NCBI GenBank assembly: GCA_036172265.1
Contig: JASFBA010000084.1
Span: 1 to 64,000 of the forward strand
DNA: 64,000 bases
Source of the DNA: JASFBA01 sp036172265
GTDB lineage: Bacteria; Chloroflexota; Chloroflexia; DTKN01
Direction of reading: 5' to 3'
In this document: positions 62,169 through 64,000 of the stretch, one piece after another
Position numbering within the stretch: position 1 is the first letter of the stretch
Layout of the letters: each line of letters opens with the position of its first letter
Translations under genes and position numbers: made by a program
The notes under the pieces: generated by a model
Seen by the model: only the letters and a program-made list of their open reading frames with translations
Databases searched by the model: none
Told to the model about the DNA's origin: nothing

Positions 62169-62609
62169 TTATGCGCTGCGGATGGCGTCTCGTCCCCGCG
62201 CCGTCAGGAAAACCACATCCCACCCTCGCAGGGTCTTGATTTCCACCAATCCCTCTTGCTTCATCTCCTGCAGGACGGGGCGGATTTCGTCCGGCAACGA
62301 AAGGGTGGCGGCGGCCAGTTCGGGGAAAAGGGCCGGGCCCCGCCGATGGAGGTTTTCCAGAATCACCTGCCGAAGACGGGTCGTTTCCCGGTCCGCCGTC
62401 TCCTTGTCCCTGGTTTCCTCTTCCAATTGTCGGGCCAGGTTCGCCAGCGCCTCCTGGCTGGCCTTCAGTTTTTCCGCCTCGGGGGAATTCTCCTCTGCGC
62501 GAGATGCCAGAATACCGCTGATCCGACTCAGTTCCCGGGCGACGTCCGCCAGCAGCCGGACGGTATCCGCTATCCTTTTTGGTTCTCCGCTACCGATCAC
62601 GCCCATCAT
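62169..62609 (-). CDS. Coiled-coil plus winged-helix-like protein
   Basis: In the 146-residue protein, residues about 12-75 are heptad-rich helices. Residues about 78-142 look like a winged helix ('LRQVILENLHRRGPALFPELAAATLSLPDEIRPVLQEMKQEGLVEIKTLRGWDVVFLT'; core EIRPVLQEMKQEGLVEI). It is first in the four-gene operon, so it may regulate it or bridge DNA to the membrane protein. ATG 62609 and 62606 are adjacent; TGGAGG precedes them. Confidence 0.65.
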   Translation of the reverse strand: MMGVIGSGEPKRIADTVRLLADVARELSRISGILASRAEENSPEAEKLKASQEALANLARQLEEETRDKETADRETTRLRQVILENLHRRGPALFPELAAATLSLPDEIRPVLQEMKQEGLVEIKTLRGWDVVFLTARGRDAIRSA

Positions 62610-62798
62610 TGCCTCCAGAACCAGAAGCCGCTGGAATTCCAGTCAGAATCCCCCTGGCCCCCTTTCCGTCTGCGGGAGAGAAGAGAGCCGTCCCTGTTTC
62701 TCTCCCTCCCCTTTGGAGAGAAGGGGATTGGGGGGATGAAGGGGTCAATCACCGCCTGTTTCCGGGACGGTGAATCCAGGCGCACGCGACTCATCTCT
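62610..62798 (-). other. Leader of the four-gene operon with palindromic filler
   Basis: This leader of about 185 nt includes a CTCCCCTTTGGAGAGAAGGGG-type imperfect palindrome near 62706-62728, of a kind often seen as intergenic filler. No small gene or riboswitch was seen. Confidence 0.4.
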
Positions 62799-62827
62799 AT
62801 TTTACACCGCCAGAAAAGAGTTGACAA
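62799..62827 (-). promoter_or_regulatory. Promoter for the four-gene operon 62609-58629
   Basis: On the minus strand, TTGTCA (62827-62822), 17 bp and TAAAAT (62804-62799). Confidence 0.6.
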
Positions 62828-62875
62828 CTTCCTCCGGAACGTGGCTGCACTTCCAGAATGACCGGCACGTCCGGA

Positions 62876-63637
62876 TTAATGGGCCAGAAGGACATCTCCG
62901 GCCCGAATTCGGTGCAGGTTTCCATCGGGAGTACGGAGCAGAAGCGCGCCGTCTTCGTCTACCCCTTCGGCGATTCCCCGCAGTTCCCGTTCCGCTGTGA
63001 CCACCCGCACGGGTCGGCCCAGGGTGGCCAGACGGGTGGCCCATTCGGCCCCGGGGCGTTCCCCGGTCCTCCACCGTTCACAGCGGTCCTTCACCCCGTT
63101 CAGGAGGCGATCCAGCAGAGCATCCCGGTCAGTGGTCTGGCCTGTCTCGGCCAGAATACTGGTGGCATCGGGGGCCAGGTCGGGCAGAGCCTCTGCCGGG
63201 ACGTTCACGTTGATTCCTATGCCGACGATCACGAACTCCAGCCGGTTGCCGGAGAAGCCGGTTTCGGCCAGGAGTCCTCCCAGTTTCCGCCAGGATTCCC
63301 CCCGGGCGATGATGAGGTCATTGGGCCACTTGAGGGAGACCGGGAGGCCAGCGGTGGCCGCTACGGCGTCGGCGGCGGCCAGGGCGCAGATCATAATCAG
63401 GTCTGTGGCAGGAGCAAAGAGTCCCACACCGGTGGCAGGCCGAAAGAGGAGGGAGCAGAGCAGGGAGGTGCCGGGTGGCGCCAGCCAGCGCCTCCCCAGG
63501 CGGCCCCGTCCGGCGGTCTGGTAGTCGGCGGTGACCACTGTTCCCTCCGGTGCCCCTCGCGCGGCCAGGTCCCGGGCCACGTCGTTGGTAGAGGTTGTGG
63601 AGGGCAGATGGATGCGGGTAAAGGTAATATGGTTCAT
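62876..63637 (-). CDS. birA: Biotin-[acetyl-CoA-carboxylase] ligase, monofunctional
   Basis: The 253-residue protein has 'LPSTTSTNDVARDLA', the biotinyl-AMP loop 'QTAGRGRLGRRW' (GRGRxGR) and 'LKWPNDLIIARGESWRKLGGLL', with the catalytic-type KWPND. A C-terminal SH3-like domain is at about 205-250. There is no N-terminal HTH, so it is not the BirA repressor type. ATG 63637 is chosen; the longer frame from 63784 runs through the promoter. Confidence 0.93.
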   Translation of the reverse strand: MNHITFTRIHLPSTTSTNDVARDLAARGAPEGTVVTADYQTAGRGRLGRRWLAPPGTSLLCSLLFRPATGVGLFAPATDLIMICALAAADAVAATAGLPVSLKWPNDLIIARGESWRKLGGLLAETGFSGNRLEFVIVGIGINVNVPAEALPDLAPDATSILAETGQTTDRDALLDRLLNGVKDRCERWRTGERPGAEWATRLATLGRPVRVVTAERELRGIAEGVDEDGALLLRTPDGNLHRIRAGDVLLAH

Positions 63638-63662
63638 GGCTGGAAAAGCAACCGCGCAGAAA

Positions 63663-63691
63663 ATGATATACCGCCGGGCTATTTCCGTCAA
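63663..63691 (-). promoter_or_regulatory. Promoter for birA
   Basis: On the minus strand, TTGACG (63691-63686), 17 bp and TATCAT (63668-63663). Confidence 0.65.
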
Positions 63692-63695
63692 GTGC

Positions 63696-63723
63696 TTGAC
63701 TTTCCAAAGGATTGGGTTAAAAT
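63696..63723 (+). promoter_or_regulatory. Promoter for 63759
   Basis: TTGACT (63696-63701), 16 bp and TAAAAT (63718-63723). The two divergent -35 boxes are only 4 bp apart. Confidence 0.6.
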
Positions 63724-63758
63724 GCATCCCACCGCCGTTCCCTTGTTCTGGAGGACGG

Positions 63759-64000
63759 ATGAAACGCTCTTCCTTACCGGTCATCTTGTTGATAGTGGTA
63801 TTTGTTGGACTTGGTCTGCTTTATGGGATAACCGTTCCCCCCTTTGAGAATCTGGATGAGATAGAGCATTTCGGAGTTATTCGCTACATTGCTGAAACGG
63901 GTCGCCTCCCCGTCCATGGCACTCCTGAGGCAGAGGTGTACCACTACCGGCAGGAGGCCTCCCAGCCCCCGCTGTACCATCTGCTCTCCGCTGGACTGGT
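63759..64000 (+). CDS. N-terminal part of a membrane glycosyltransferase-like protein (cut by window end)
   Basis: ATG 63759 follows CTGGAGGACGG. The 80 visible residues contain one transmembrane helix (about 6-27) and then 'PPFENLDEIEHFGVIRYIAETGRLPVHG' (core DEIEHFGVIRYIAETGRLP) and 'YRQEASQPPLYHLLSAGL'. The acidic motif and the QPPLYY-like motif after the first helix are typical of GT39/PMT-like membrane mannosyltransferases (ArnT-like). The rest lies beyond the window. Confidence 0.65.
   Translation, partial: MKRSSLPVILLIVVFVGLGLLYGITVPPFENLDEIEHFGVIRYIAETGRLPVHGTPEAEVYHYRQEASQPPLYHLLSAGL

Overview
The window is one contiguous piece of a high-GC bacterial chromosome, most likely a member of the Chloroflexota (Anaerolineae/Thermoflexia-like). 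This is inferred from the gene mix: very large GAF/PAS histidine kinases, an archaeal-type class V fructose-1,6-bisphosphatase/aldolase, an archaemetzincin, a secreted subtilase ending in a YLPLV-type tail, and ThiS/ThiF genes. Promoters are mostly sigma70-like, with a 17-bp spacer and a -35 box that is either TTGACA-like or TTGCNN. I saw no rRNA, tRNA, CRISPR array, prophage or intact insertion sequence. The palindrome GGCCGGCC recurs throughout, both inside and between genes.

Layout: 1-840 is GGCCGGCC-rich repetitive DNA plus a possible gene fragment. 843-3259 holds an LPG-synthase-like membrane protein and a flavin oxidoreductase, convergent with rtcA. 4457-12146 holds a decayed RAYT-type transposase, then dTDP-4-dehydrorhamnose reductase and a RodA/FtsW protein, followed by a five-gene run (lipoprotein foldase, REC-like protein, tetrapyrrole methylase-MazG, GT2, polyprenyl-phosphate sugar transferase) pointing to envelope glycan assembly. 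Two histidine kinases converge at 14566-14591 and overlap at their 3' ends. The minus-strand operon 21683-14566 is pyrF, DUF951, a degenerate PurD homologue, a glycosyltransferase and the larger kinase. 22092-28003 runs plus: cupin, coiled-coil/Roadblock-like protein, DUF503, MurT, hybrid kinase. A 1458-residue subtilase follows (28171-32547).

32723-47190 is mostly minus: tandem hotdog thioesterase, propeller lipoprotein, P-loop kinase/lipid-kinase fusion, DUF5680; a plus-strand pair of redox-type regulators; a cNMP-binding/ferredoxin fusion; a ThiS-ThiF-HEAT-radical SAM operon; and a ROK kinase-FBP aldolase/phosphatase-archaemetzincin operon. 47503-58480 holds cvpA-mutS2, an MFS transporter, an M28 peptidase, a LysM-M23 peptidase and the pyrR-pyrB-pyrC operon. 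58629-62609 is a four-gene minus operon (winged-helix/coiled-coil protein, membrane protein, P-loop ATPase, TPR protein with a frameshift). This is the best candidate for an undescribed system. birA and the start of a membrane glycosyltransferase-like gene close the window.

Two families of short intergenic palindromes are present. One (three copies, one beside the RAYT remnant) carries an inverted TCGGATT/AATCCGA core. The other (five copies) has the core GCGAAGGCA-N-TGCCTTCGC. Copies of both families often lie between divergent promoters or at gene ends, and one supplies a stop codon.
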